In this document: positions 46,474 through 54,486 of the stretch, piece by piece | Layout of the letters: each line of letters opens with the position of its first letter | How positions within the stretch are numbered: position 1 is the stretch's first letter | DNA from: Putridiphycobacter sp045107045 | GTDB lineage: Bacteria; Bacteroidota; Bacteroidia; Flavobacteriales_D; Crocinitomicaceae | Direction of reading: 5' to 3' | DNA length: 64,000 nt | Assembly: GCA_045107045.1 (NCBI GenBank) | Contig: JBGCFR010000027.1 | Span: forward strand, 1-64,000 | Notes under the pieces: model-generated | Database searches by the model: none | What the model saw: only the letters and a program-made list of their open reading frames with translations | What the model was told of the DNA's origin: nothing | Made by a program: the position numbers and the translations under genes

Positions 46474-47511
46474 ATGAAGAAAAATTTACTTTTTGCAAGC
46501 CTTTTACTAAGTTCACTTAGTTTTGGACAGATTATTCAATCAGGCGATTCATTGACATTGGGTGATTCACAATTATACTATAGAGCAGATACCAGTACAG
46601 CTGAATTAGAGAATACCGTTGGTGCCAATGTGACTTGGGATTTTAGTGATCTTCTAATGGAATATGGCACTGCTTCATCAACTAACGAAGTAATTGATAT
46701 TTCAGCTTCACCATATGCAGCTGACTTTCCTAATGCACAGTATCATGAAGATTTTCCAAATGGTATTCAGTCTTTTTTCTCAAATGATGGAAATAATTTA
46801 TATATCGAAGGCTTTGTTTTCGCAAATGCCGGAGTTGATTATAGAGTCGTTTATGATGACGATAATCTATTAGCTATGACACGACCAGTGGCACTAAATG
46901 ATTTGATTACTGATGATATTGAAGGGACTGCATTTGCACCATATTTAGGTCAAACAATTACAGCTGACCTAGTAGGAACTGCAGTTACAAAAGCTGATGG
47001 AGAAGGTACTTTAATTTTAGCTGGTAACACATATTCAAATACAATCAGAATTAAAACGATTGAGAATTCAGCAGGTGCAGTGACAGGTTTTCCAGGCCAA
47101 ACGGTATCTGTTTTACGAAGAAGTTTTTCATATTACTCATCTAGTACAACTGATCACTTTCCGTTATTAGTGGTTGGAACTGTAGCTATCACTATTCCTG
47201 GTGGAGGTGTTGTAAAACAAAAAATTGTTTGGACTAGAGATAATTCAGCTGCTTATTTATCAAATGACGATAAGTTTGAAAATCTAACAATGGATATTTA
47301 TCCAAATCCAGCAGATCAAAACATTACTGTGACAACTAGTAATTTAACCGAAACTATAGAGATTTTTAACACGGTTGGAAAATTGGTTTCTACTGTAAAT
47401 AACCCTGGTTCAACAGAGGTAATTAATATATCAGCATTGAGTGCTGGTGTTTATTTTGTATCTGTAAAAGGGAATGGACAGACGAAAACAGACAAATTAA
47501 TAGTTAAATAA
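46474..47511 (+). CDS. Secreted protein with type-A T9SS sorting domain
   Basis: Protein of 345 aa. Signal peptide MKKNLLFASLLLSSLSFG, cut before QI. The mature region (about 20-260) has a beta-rich composition with GDSLTLGDSQLYYRADTS and NVTWDFSDLLMEYG and no recognised catalytic domain. The C-terminus from DIYPNPADQNITV to TDKLIVK is a clear type-A T9SS sorting domain. It is followed by a strong terminator. Extracellular location is confident; function unknown. Confidence 0.87.
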   Translation: MKKNLLFASLLLSSLSFGQIIQSGDSLTLGDSQLYYRADTSTAELENTVGANVTWDFSDLLMEYGTASSTNEVIDISASPYAADFPNAQYHEDFPNGIQSFFSNDGNNLYIEGFVFANAGVDYRVVYDDDNLLAMTRPVALNDLITDDIEGTAFAPYLGQTITADLVGTAVTKADGEGTLILAGNTYSNTIRIKTIENSAGAVTGFPGQTVSVLRRSFSYYSSSTTDHFPLLVVGTVAITIPGGGVVKQKIVWTRDNSAAYLSNDDKFENLTMDIYPNPADQNITVTTSNLTETIEIFNTVGKLVSTVNNPGSTEVINISALSAGVYFVSVKGNGQTKTDKLIVK

Positions 47512-47532
47512 ATTTTTCAAAAATTATTAATG

Positions 47533-47570
47533 AAAACCATCCCGAACATTCGGGATGGTTTTTTATTTTT
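47533..47570 (+). terminator. Terminator whose T-tract doubles as the next promoter box
   Basis: AAAACCATCCCGAA (47533-47546) pairs with TTCGGGATGGTTTT (47549-47562), followed by TTATTTTT. It ends the T9SS protein gene at 47511. Its last T residues form the -7 box of the tsaC-type gene. Confidence 0.9.
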
Positions 47571-47571
47571 G
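47564..47571 (+). promoter_or_regulatory. -7 box overlapping the terminator; predicts a leaderless tsaC mRNA
   Basis: TATTTTTG matches TAnnTTTG and ends 4 bp before the GTG at 47576. It lies in the terminator's T-tract. No TTTG -33 box can be seen because the upstream sequence is the hairpin. Confidence 0.45.
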
Positions 47572-47575
47572 CACC

Positions 47576-48139
47576 GTGAAAAAAGTCGTTGATCAAGCAA
47601 CTGAAGTTATTAAGCAAGGTGGCGTTATTTTATATCCTACAGATACTATTTGGGGCTTAGGGTGTGATCCATTGAATGCTGCTGCGCTTGAAAAGATCAA
47701 TCGTATTAAAAAACGACTATCTGGTAAAAGTTATATATTATTAATTAATTCCGAAAGGCAATTAAATTACCATGTAGCTGAAATACCAGATGTTTGCTAT
47801 GATTTGATTGATTTTGCAAACAAACCCTTAACTATTGTTTACCCAAAAGGTAAAAACGTTGATCATTCAGTGAAAGCCGAAGATGGGAGTTTAGGAATTA
47901 GAATGATTAAGCAGCCGGTCTATTTAAATGCATTGTTAACAAAATTGAAATTTGGTATAATCTCTACTTCTGCAAATACTTCAGGCAGTGCATTTCCTAA
48001 GTCATTTTCTGAAATTGATCAGAGTATTAGAGATGAAGTAGACTTCATAGTAGACCCAAGTTTTGAAAATAAAAAAATACAACCCTCACAAATTATTAAA
48101 ATTGGTGCTAACAGCGAAGTGACAATCATTAGAAAATAA
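47576..48139 (+). CDS. tsaC: Threonylcarbamoyl-AMP synthase (Sua5/YciO/YrdC family)
   Basis: Makes L-threonylcarbamoyl-AMP for the t6A37 modification of ANN-decoding tRNAs. It has 187 aa from a GTG start. The GTG at 47576 was chosen over the ATG at 47555, because that ATG lies in the right arm of the upstream terminator and the family begins right at KKVVDQATEVIKQGG. Signature segments are ILYPTDTIWGLGCDP, RIKKRLSGKSYILLI, NKPLTIVYPKG and GIISTSANTSGSAFPKSF. The CCA-adding enzyme gene starts 6 bp after its stop, forming a tRNA-maturation operon. Confidence 0.92.
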   Translation: MKKVVDQATEVIKQGGVILYPTDTIWGLGCDPLNAAALEKINRIKKRLSGKSYILLINSERQLNYHVAEIPDVCYDLIDFANKPLTIVYPKGKNVDHSVKAEDGSLGIRMIKQPVYLNALLTKLKFGIISTSANTSGSAFPKSFSEIDQSIRDEVDFIVDPSFENKKIQPSQIIKIGANSEVTIIRK

Positions 48140-48144
48140 CAAAA

Positions 48145-49551
48145 TTGAATTTAAAAGCACACATAGAGGATGTATTGTTTCAAACAATATCAACTGTAGC
48201 AAAAGAAAGTAAAGTTTCCTGTTTTGTAATAGGTGGATATGTCCGAGATATTATTCTAGAGCGTCAATCAAAGGATGTAGATATTGTTGTACTGGGAAGC
48301 GGGTTAGTTTTAGCTGAAAAAGTGGCAGAAGCATTAGGTGTAAAAAAAGTGGCCTTTTATAAGAACTTTGGAACAGCCGCTTTTGTATATAATGATATTG
48401 AAGTAGAGTTTGTAGGCGCTAGAAAAGAATCTTATAATAGAGATTCGAGAAATCCTATTGTTGAAATTGGGACCTTAAAAGAAGATCAAGATAGGCGTGA
48501 TTTTACAATCAATGCCTTAGCAATTAGCTTAAACGGAAGCTCATATGGCGAGGTTATTGATCCATTTGATGGATTGAATGACATAAAGCATAAAATAATT
48601 AGAACACCGCAGGATCCATTAATTACGTTTTCAGATGACCCACTCCGGATGCTAAGAGCTGTAAGGTTTGCAAGTCAGTTAGATTTTAAAATTGAAGCTT
48701 CAGCCAAAACAGCTTTAAAGACGAACGCAGAAAGATTAAGCATTATATCTCAAGAGCGAATTACGGATGAATTGAATAAAATTATTTTGTCTCAAGTCCC
48801 TTCAAAAGGATTTAAGCTATTGTTTGATAGCAAGCTTTTAAATCAATTTTTTGTGGAAATGACAGATCTGTATGGTGTTGAAACTATTGATGGTAAAAGT
48901 CATAAAGACAATTTTTATCATACTTTAGAGGTGCTTGATAATATTTCAGAAAATACTAGAGATTTATGGTTGAGATGGGCTGCTATTATGCATGATATTG
49001 CAAAACCACGGACTAAGCGATTTAATAAAAAAGTAGGATTTACATTTCATGGACATGAGGAAGTAGGGGCAAGAATGGTAGCTGGTATTTTTAAAAGATT
49101 AAAGCTGCCACTAGACCATAAGATGAAATATGTTCAAAAATTAGTAAGATTACACCTACGGCCAATAGCACTAGTTAAAGGAAATGTAACTGATTCGGCT
49201 ATTAGACGATTATTATTTGAGGCTGGTGATGATGTTGAAGATTTAATGACACTCTGTAATGCCGATATTACTTCAAAAAACGAGTTAAAAGTTCAAAAGT
49301 TCAAAAATAATTTCCAAAAAGTAAGGCAAAAATTAGCTGATGTGGAAGAGAAGGATCATGTGAGAAATTTTCAACCACCTATTACAGGGCAAGAAATTAT
49401 CAAAACATTCAAATTGGAACCTTGCAAACTAGTAGGTGAGTTAAAGAATGAGATTAAAGAAGCGATTCTTGATGGAAAAATCAAAAATAATTACAATGAA
49501 GCTTTTGATTATCTATTAGAGATCGCAAAAAAACATGACTTAAGGTTGTAA
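48145..49551 (+). CDS. cca: CCA-adding tRNA nucleotidyltransferase with HD domain
   Basis: Adds or repairs the 3'-CCA of tRNAs. It has 468 aa from a TTG start (no ATG in the first 80 codons; the frame opens right after the tsaC stop). The class II nucleotidyltransferase head shows FVIGGYVRDIIL and KDVDIVVLG (metal-binding Asp pair), then DRRDFTINALAI and DDPLRMLRAVRFASQL, and the nucleotide-selecting region ISQERITDEL. An HD-type domain follows (WAAIMHDIAKPRTK, FHGHEEVGARM, VRLHLRP), giving possible phosphohydrolase activity. Poly(A) polymerase activity is an alternative in this family. Confidence 0.93.
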   Translation: MNLKAHIEDVLFQTISTVAKESKVSCFVIGGYVRDIILERQSKDVDIVVLGSGLVLAEKVAEALGVKKVAFYKNFGTAAFVYNDIEVEFVGARKESYNRDSRNPIVEIGTLKEDQDRRDFTINALAISLNGSSYGEVIDPFDGLNDIKHKIIRTPQDPLITFSDDPLRMLRAVRFASQLDFKIEASAKTALKTNAERLSIISQERITDELNKIILSQVPSKGFKLLFDSKLLNQFFVEMTDLYGVETIDGKSHKDNFYHTLEVLDNISENTRDLWLRWAAIMHDIAKPRTKRFNKKVGFTFHGHEEVGARMVAGIFKRLKLPLDHKMKYVQKLVRLHLRPIALVKGNVTDSAIRRLLFEAGDDVEDLMTLCNADITSKNELKVQKFKNNFQKVRQKLADVEEKDHVRNFQPPITGQEIIKTFKLEPCKLVGELKNEIKEAILDGKIKNNYNEAFDYLLEIAKKHDLRL

Positions 49552-49745
49552 CCTTTTCATTGGTATTCTATTTATTTTGTATCATGTAGTTAATTGATAT
49601 GTTTCTAAACGGGTTTTAATTTTTGAGATCAGAAAATTGCATTTCTCAAACCTCACCCAAATTGGTGAAATTACTATGCTTAAAATTTCTTTCTAAAAGT
49701 AACTGCAATTTATTGCTATTTTTATGAGTCTTTAAATACAGAATT

Positions 49746-52700
49746 ATGAAATACGTAACCATCATATTGTCTTGTCTATTTTTGATTTTTTTAGCAAATG
49801 CTGAAGTGAAACCTCAAGTTGTTTTCACAGCTGGACATACCACTCAAGTTAATGCCATGGTTGTGTCTGACAATACAAAGTTTTTAGCCAGTGCTGGTAA
49901 TAACAAATTGGTTAAAATATGGGATATGGCTTCTAGTAAAGAATTCAGAACATTAACTGGAACGGATGGAAGAGTAGGTTTCTTAGCTTTTAAAGAGGAT
50001 AATCGTACTTTACTTGCAATTAGTAGCGAAGACGAAATGATTGCATGGAATGTGGTAACTGGAGAAAAGTTATTCGAAACACCTGCTGAAGGATCTCTGA
50101 AAATTGCCGCCTTTTTTATTCCAAATTCAAGTAAAATCTTATACATTGATGAAGATGGTATACTGTGTAGTTTCGACTCTAAATCGAAACAAAAGAAAGT
50201 GCTAAACGAGTCACTTTATTGCACAAATCTAAATGTTGATTTTAAGAATAAGAGAGTTATTGTCTCAAATCATTTAAATGAAATTACTGTACTCAATACT
50301 GACTCGTATAGTGTCATAAAAACTATTACAGGAAGTGAAGGCAATTCAGCACCGTTAATACCAAGCCAAATATCCCAAAATGGTCAGTTTTTGGTAACGG
50401 TTATGGTTGATAATTCTGTTCAAATAATTGATTTAAGCAAGGGGAAAGTAATTTTTAATAAAGATTTATTTGGTAAACATATTCATTCTTTAGTGGCTGA
50501 CCCTAAAAAACCATACGTGTATATTGGTGTGGCTAGTAAAGGGATTGTAGCATATGATTATTCACGTCAAAGAATTGTGGCTGAAATAGCAGATGATATT
50601 GAAAGAAGTGATTTTGGGTTTAACGGATTAGCCGTTTTTCCGAAAAATGAGATCTTAATTACGTCAAATATGAATTTGATTCAATTATACAATTTAAAAG
50701 CCAAGGAGTTTTTTAAACGATTTGAACCAAAAGCCAAATCAATTATCGACATGTCTTACGATCAAAACGATAAATTTTTAGCAATTGCAAGGGCAAAAGG
50801 AACAGTGGAGATTTGGGATTTAAGTCAAAATAAGGTGGTTTTAGAAGTTGCAGGATTATTTCCTTGTGAATTTAACCCTGATGGATCAAAGCTAGTAGTC
50901 ATGAACAATATGCTCAATATGGTGGAGTATGATACCAAGAGTTGGAAAATTACCGGCACTTATAAAACCAGTAGTAAATTGAATAGCCTCTTAACTTTCT
51001 CTGATGATGGAAAATATCTTGCAGCTGGTGGATATATGCCAAATACTATTATTTATAACACTAGCTCAAAAGAGTCTGTCTATACAGTTAATCATCCAAC
51101 AGGGATCAGAACATTTGATTTTCACCCAACAAAATCACACTTGGCCTATTCTGATTTGATGGGTAATTGCAATGTTGTTGATTTTAAAACCAACAAAGTT
51201 ATATTCAACCATTCTGTTATGCCTGATATAGTTGGAGGTGTTAGATTTAGTTCAAACAGTAAGCATTTTGGCATTGTAACTTGGGGGAAGAAAATAAAAC
51301 TATTTGATGCGAATTCGTTCTCTTTAATAAAGGAGTGGGAGGGACATTCTGGTAATATTAACGGATTGGACTTTAATAAAAGTGGAAAAGTATTAATGAC
51401 CTATGCCACCAATCAAAGTGTATATTCTACCGATAATTCAATTATGTTTTGGAACTTAAATGGTGAAAAAATCACTAAAATTGATGAACATAAATCTGGT
51501 GTGAATAGAGCATTTTTCGATAAAAAGGCGGATTATGTTTTTTCAGCTTCGGATGACGGATCAATAATGATTAATTCGTACAAAGAAGAAAAAGTATTGG
51601 CTACCCTTTTGGCGACTAATCTTAAAGAATTTATTATTTATACCCACGACAATTATTATATGGCAGCCAAAGATGCTTTGTCCTCAATTGCCTTTCGTGT
51701 TGGAGAAAACTTGGTGCCTTTTGAACAGTACGATATCAATTTAAACCGACCAGATTTAGTTGGGAAAGCAATTGGCAAGACACCAAATAATTTAATTGAC
51801 GCTTACCATTATTTATACCGTAAAAGATTGAGAAAATATAATTTGGATGAAGGCAGCATTAAAATTGATTTTAACTTGCCTTATACGAAAATTGAAAATA
51901 CCATTCCAATTACAACGGATAAGAATACGGTGGAATTTTCGATTAAAGCTTGGGATGACAAATACCCCATCAAGCAAATTAATATTTATGTGAATAATTC
52001 GCCTGTTTATGGTGAGGAAGGAATTCGACCGAAATCTGGTTCTGACCCTTTATCATTTAGGTTTGTTGCCAATGTGGCATTGCTTGAAGGAAAGAATAAA
52101 ATTGATATTTCTTGCATAAATGCGAATGGGACAGAATCACTTTATGCCACAAAAGAAATATCTAAGTCAGGTCAAGCTCAAGCAAATGATTTTTATATCG
52201 CCACTATTGGGGTGTCGAAATACAAAGATGAGCGATATAACCTAACCTATCCTACAAAGGATGCAACAGAAATTGCTGAAGCCATTCAGTTCGACAATAA
52301 ACAATATGAAACGGTTCATGTCAAATCCCTATTAGATGAGCAGGTGACTATAGAGAATATTAGAGCGCTCACTCAATTTTTTGCGAGTTGCAAACCTGGA
52401 GATGTGGCAGCTATATTTATAGCTGGACACGGATTATTGGATGAAAATTTTGATTACTTTTTTGGAACTTATAATATTGATTTTGCTAATCCATCAACTA
52501 ATGGTTTGCCATATGCTGAAATTACTAAACTTCTCAATTCCATTAAAGCTTATCAAAAATTACTTATTATGGATACTTGCCATTCTGGTGAATTAGATAA
52601 AGAAGAGGTAAAAGAAACGACTAATGTTGAGGTAGAATCAGGTGACATTCAATTCCGTTCAGTAGGCTCAGCCATTTCAGTTGAAAATGCTTTTGGCACT

Positions 52701-53006
52701 CAAAATATGACAAAGCTTTCTGCTGATTTATTTTCAGATACAAGAAAGGGGACAGGGGCAACTGTGATATCAAGCGCAGGAGGAGCGGAGTATGCCATAG
52801 AAAGTGATGAATGGCAAAACGGTCTGTTTACTTATAATTTTATAAAAGGTTTTAAAGAAAGAAAAGCAGATGCTAATGGTGATGGATTGATTCAGATCTC
52901 TGAAATTAGAGCCTATGTGAATAAACAAGTGGCCGAAATGTCAAATAATAAACAAAAACCAACTGCTAGAGAAGAGAACATTGCGGTTGATATTGTGATT
53001 TATTAG
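49746..53006 (+). CDS. Secreted WD40-repeat protein with C-terminal caspase domain
   Basis: Protein of 1086 aa. Signal peptide MKYVTIILSCLFLIFLANA. Residues 28-640 hold two or more WD40 propellers (KLVKIWD, GTVEIWD, NSIMFWN), then a beta-sandwich (about 705-805). Residues 815-1086 are a C14 caspase/orthocaspase domain: DFYIATIGVSKYKD opens it, the His-Cys dyad is His895 in AGHG and Cys945 in MDTCHSGE, and the end (VISSAGGAEYAIES, GLFTYNFIKGF, ADANGDGLIQISEIRAYV) is typical. The acidic residues after the dyad suggest Arg/Lys specificity as in metacaspases. There is no T9SS sorting domain, so it is probably periplasmic. It is monocistronic. Confidence 0.92.
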   Translation: MKYVTIILSCLFLIFLANAEVKPQVVFTAGHTTQVNAMVVSDNTKFLASAGNNKLVKIWDMASSKEFRTLTGTDGRVGFLAFKEDNRTLLAISSEDEMIAWNVVTGEKLFETPAEGSLKIAAFFIPNSSKILYIDEDGILCSFDSKSKQKKVLNESLYCTNLNVDFKNKRVIVSNHLNEITVLNTDSYSVIKTITGSEGNSAPLIPSQISQNGQFLVTVMVDNSVQIIDLSKGKVIFNKDLFGKHIHSLVADPKKPYVYIGVASKGIVAYDYSRQRIVAEIADDIERSDFGFNGLAVFPKNEILITSNMNLIQLYNLKAKEFFKRFEPKAKSIIDMSYDQNDKFLAIARAKGTVEIWDLSQNKVVLEVAGLFPCEFNPDGSKLVVMNNMLNMVEYDTKSWKITGTYKTSSKLNSLLTFSDDGKYLAAGGYMPNTIIYNTSSKESVYTVNHPTGIRTFDFHPTKSHLAYSDLMGNCNVVDFKTNKVIFNHSVMPDIVGGVRFSSNSKHFGIVTWGKKIKLFDANSFSLIKEWEGHSGNINGLDFNKSGKVLMTYATNQSVYSTDNSIMFWNLNGEKITKIDEHKSGVNRAFFDKKADYVFSASDDGSIMINSYKEEKVLATLLATNLKEFIIYTHDNYYMAAKDALSSIAFRVGENLVPFEQYDINLNRPDLVGKAIGKTPNNLIDAYHYLYRKRLRKYNLDEGSIKIDFNLPYTKIENTIPITTDKNTVEFSIKAWDDKYPIKQINIYVNNSPVYGEEGIRPKSGSDPLSFRFVANVALLEGKNKIDISCINANGTESLYATKEISKSGQAQANDFYIATIGVSKYKDERYNLTYPTKDATEIAEAIQFDNKQYETVHVKSLLDEQVTIENIRALTQFFASCKPGDVAAIFIAGHGLLDENFDYFFGTYNIDFANPSTNGLPYAEITKLLNSIKAYQKLLIMDTCHSGELDKEEVKETTNVEVESGDIQFRSVGSAISVENAFGTQNMTKLSADLFSDTRKGTGATVISSAGGAEYAIESDEWQNGLFTYNFIKGFKERKADANGDGLIQISEIRAYVNKQVAEMSNNKQKPTAREENIAVDIVIY

Positions 53007-53077
53007 ATACTTTTTTTTCGTTCAAAAAAACTGAATATCTATTCCATACAACGTAAATAAATTACGGCTTTAATCGC

Positions 53078-53085
53078 TAAATTTG
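53078..53085 (+). promoter_or_regulatory. -7 box that fixes the DUF2130 gene start
   Basis: TAAATTTG matches TAnnTTTG and includes the TTG at 53083 that could otherwise be taken as a start codon. Transcription should begin near 53090, so translation must start at the ATG at 53119. Confidence 0.55.
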
Positions 53086-53118
53086 ATTTTTAAGTCAATA
53101 ATAAACGTTTTTAGTCAT

Positions 53119-54390
53119 ATGAACCAATCTAAAATTGAATGTCCAAATTGTGCACACTTATTTAGTGTTGAAGATTCTATTTCTAAAAATATTGAAGAAC
53201 GTTTAAGGAAAGAAGTTCAAAAAAAGCAACAAGAATTGCAACTTGACAGAGAGAAGCAACAAAAAATATTTGAAGATCAGCAAAATCAATTCATTAAAGC
53301 GCAGAGCGAATTTGAATTGAAGAGAAAGCAAGCTCAAGAAGAGTATAAATTAAAAATTGAAGCGGATAGAGAGCGCATAAAAAAAGAACTTCAGGTACAA
53401 GCCGAAAAGGAGGCAACTGAGAAAACGGAGCTGAAATTAAAGCAAATGCAAGAAGATGCTGAAAAGAAAAAAGCGGAAATAAGGGTCTTACAAGAGAAGG
53501 AATTAGTTTTCATGAAAAAGGAAAACGATCTCAAGGAAAAGCAAGAAAAACTTGAACTTAGAATTCAAAAAGAGAAATTAGAAACTGAACGTGCAGTAGA
53601 AGAAAAAGTAAAGAAGTTAGAAGCAGAGAAATTTGACATGCAAAAGCGAGAATTTCAAAAGAAAATGGACGATCAGCAGAAGTTGATTGACGAGATGAAG
53701 CGGAAAGCCGAGCAAGGGTCAATGCAAATGCAAGGAGAAGTGCAAGAACTCGCTATTGAAGATGAATTAAAATCTCAGTTCCCGTTTGATTTAATTGAAG
53801 AAGTATCGAAAGGAATTAGAGGAGCTGATTGTATTCAAACCGTTCGAAATAATTCAGGACTGATTTGTGGTAAGATAATCTATGAGTCAAAACGAACTAA
53901 GAATTTTGCGAACGACTGGGTTGAAAAGCTAAAAGACGATATGCGTTTAGCAGGGGCGGATATTCCTGTTTTAATTACTGAAACACCGCCAAAGGACCAA
54001 AAAAGTTTTGCAATGATTAATGGTGTTTGGGTGTGTACTTTTAGTGAGTTTAAAAGTCTGGCCTATGCATTGCGTGATGGGTTAATTCGAATTCAACAAG
54101 TTAGTGATGCCAATGAAAACAAGGGTGACAAAATGCAAATGCTTTACTCGTTTTTAACAGGTAATGAATTTAGAAGTCAAGTAGAAGCCATTATAGAGGG
54201 GTTTAACGTCTTGCGAGAGGATTTAGAAAAAGAAAAACGTGCCATGACTAATATTTGGAAAAAGCGTGAAAAGCAAATTGAAAAAGTAATGCTTAATACC
54301 ACTAATATGTATGGATCCATTGAGGGCATTGCTGGCGCTGCCATTCAACCCATAAAATCATTAGGGTTTAATGATCTATTAGATGAGTAG
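53119..54390 (+). CDS. DUF2130 protein: zinc-finger, coiled coil and nuclease-like domain
   Basis: Cytoplasmic protein of 423 aa. A CPNCAH zinc-ribbon-like motif near the N-terminus (about residues 8-13) is followed by a long Lys/Glu/Gln coiled coil (about 25-205). The DUF2130 domain (about 210-420) follows, with SKGIRGADCIQTV and LICGKIIYESKRTKNF. The D-x(n)-ExK arrangement there fits a PDDEXK-type nuclease fold, though activity is not shown. The function of the family is unknown. A terminator follows, and the gene is separated from the WD40-caspase by its own promoter. Confidence 0.87.
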   Translation: MNQSKIECPNCAHLFSVEDSISKNIEERLRKEVQKKQQELQLDREKQQKIFEDQQNQFIKAQSEFELKRKQAQEEYKLKIEADRERIKKELQVQAEKEATEKTELKLKQMQEDAEKKKAEIRVLQEKELVFMKKENDLKEKQEKLELRIQKEKLETERAVEEKVKKLEAEKFDMQKREFQKKMDDQQKLIDEMKRKAEQGSMQMQGEVQELAIEDELKSQFPFDLIEEVSKGIRGADCIQTVRNNSGLICGKIIYESKRTKNFANDWVEKLKDDMRLAGADIPVLITETPPKDQKSFAMINGVWVCTFSEFKSLAYALRDGLIRIQQVSDANENKGDKMQMLYSFLTGNEFRSQVEAIIEGFNVLREDLEKEKRAMTNIWKKREKQIEKVMLNTTNMYGSIEGIAGAAIQPIKSLGFNDLLDE

Positions 54391-54434
54391 AATTAGTTTG
54401 CTTTTTGTCCTAAATTTTAAAGAAATGACTCAAT

Positions 54435-54466
54435 AAAAAAACGCCTATCATAGATAAGCGTTTTTT
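54435..54466. terminator. Terminator between convergent genes
   Basis: The stem AAAAACGC...TATC pairs with GATA...GCGTTTTT (54436-54449 with 54453-54465), with one internal mismatch and an ATA-centred loop, flanked by A and T runs so it can act both ways. Confidence 0.7.
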
Positions 54467-54486
54467 ATGTTCAAGTCTCCTGTTTA

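Noticed and set aside
47555..47575. ATG start for the tsaC-type gene at 47555
   Set aside because: It lies in the right arm of the upstream terminator hairpin and would encode MVFYFCT, which does not belong to the family N-terminus.
53083..53118. TTG start for the DUF2130 gene at 53083
   Set aside because: It is inside the -7 box TAAATTTG; the ATG at 53119 directly precedes the conserved CPNC motif.
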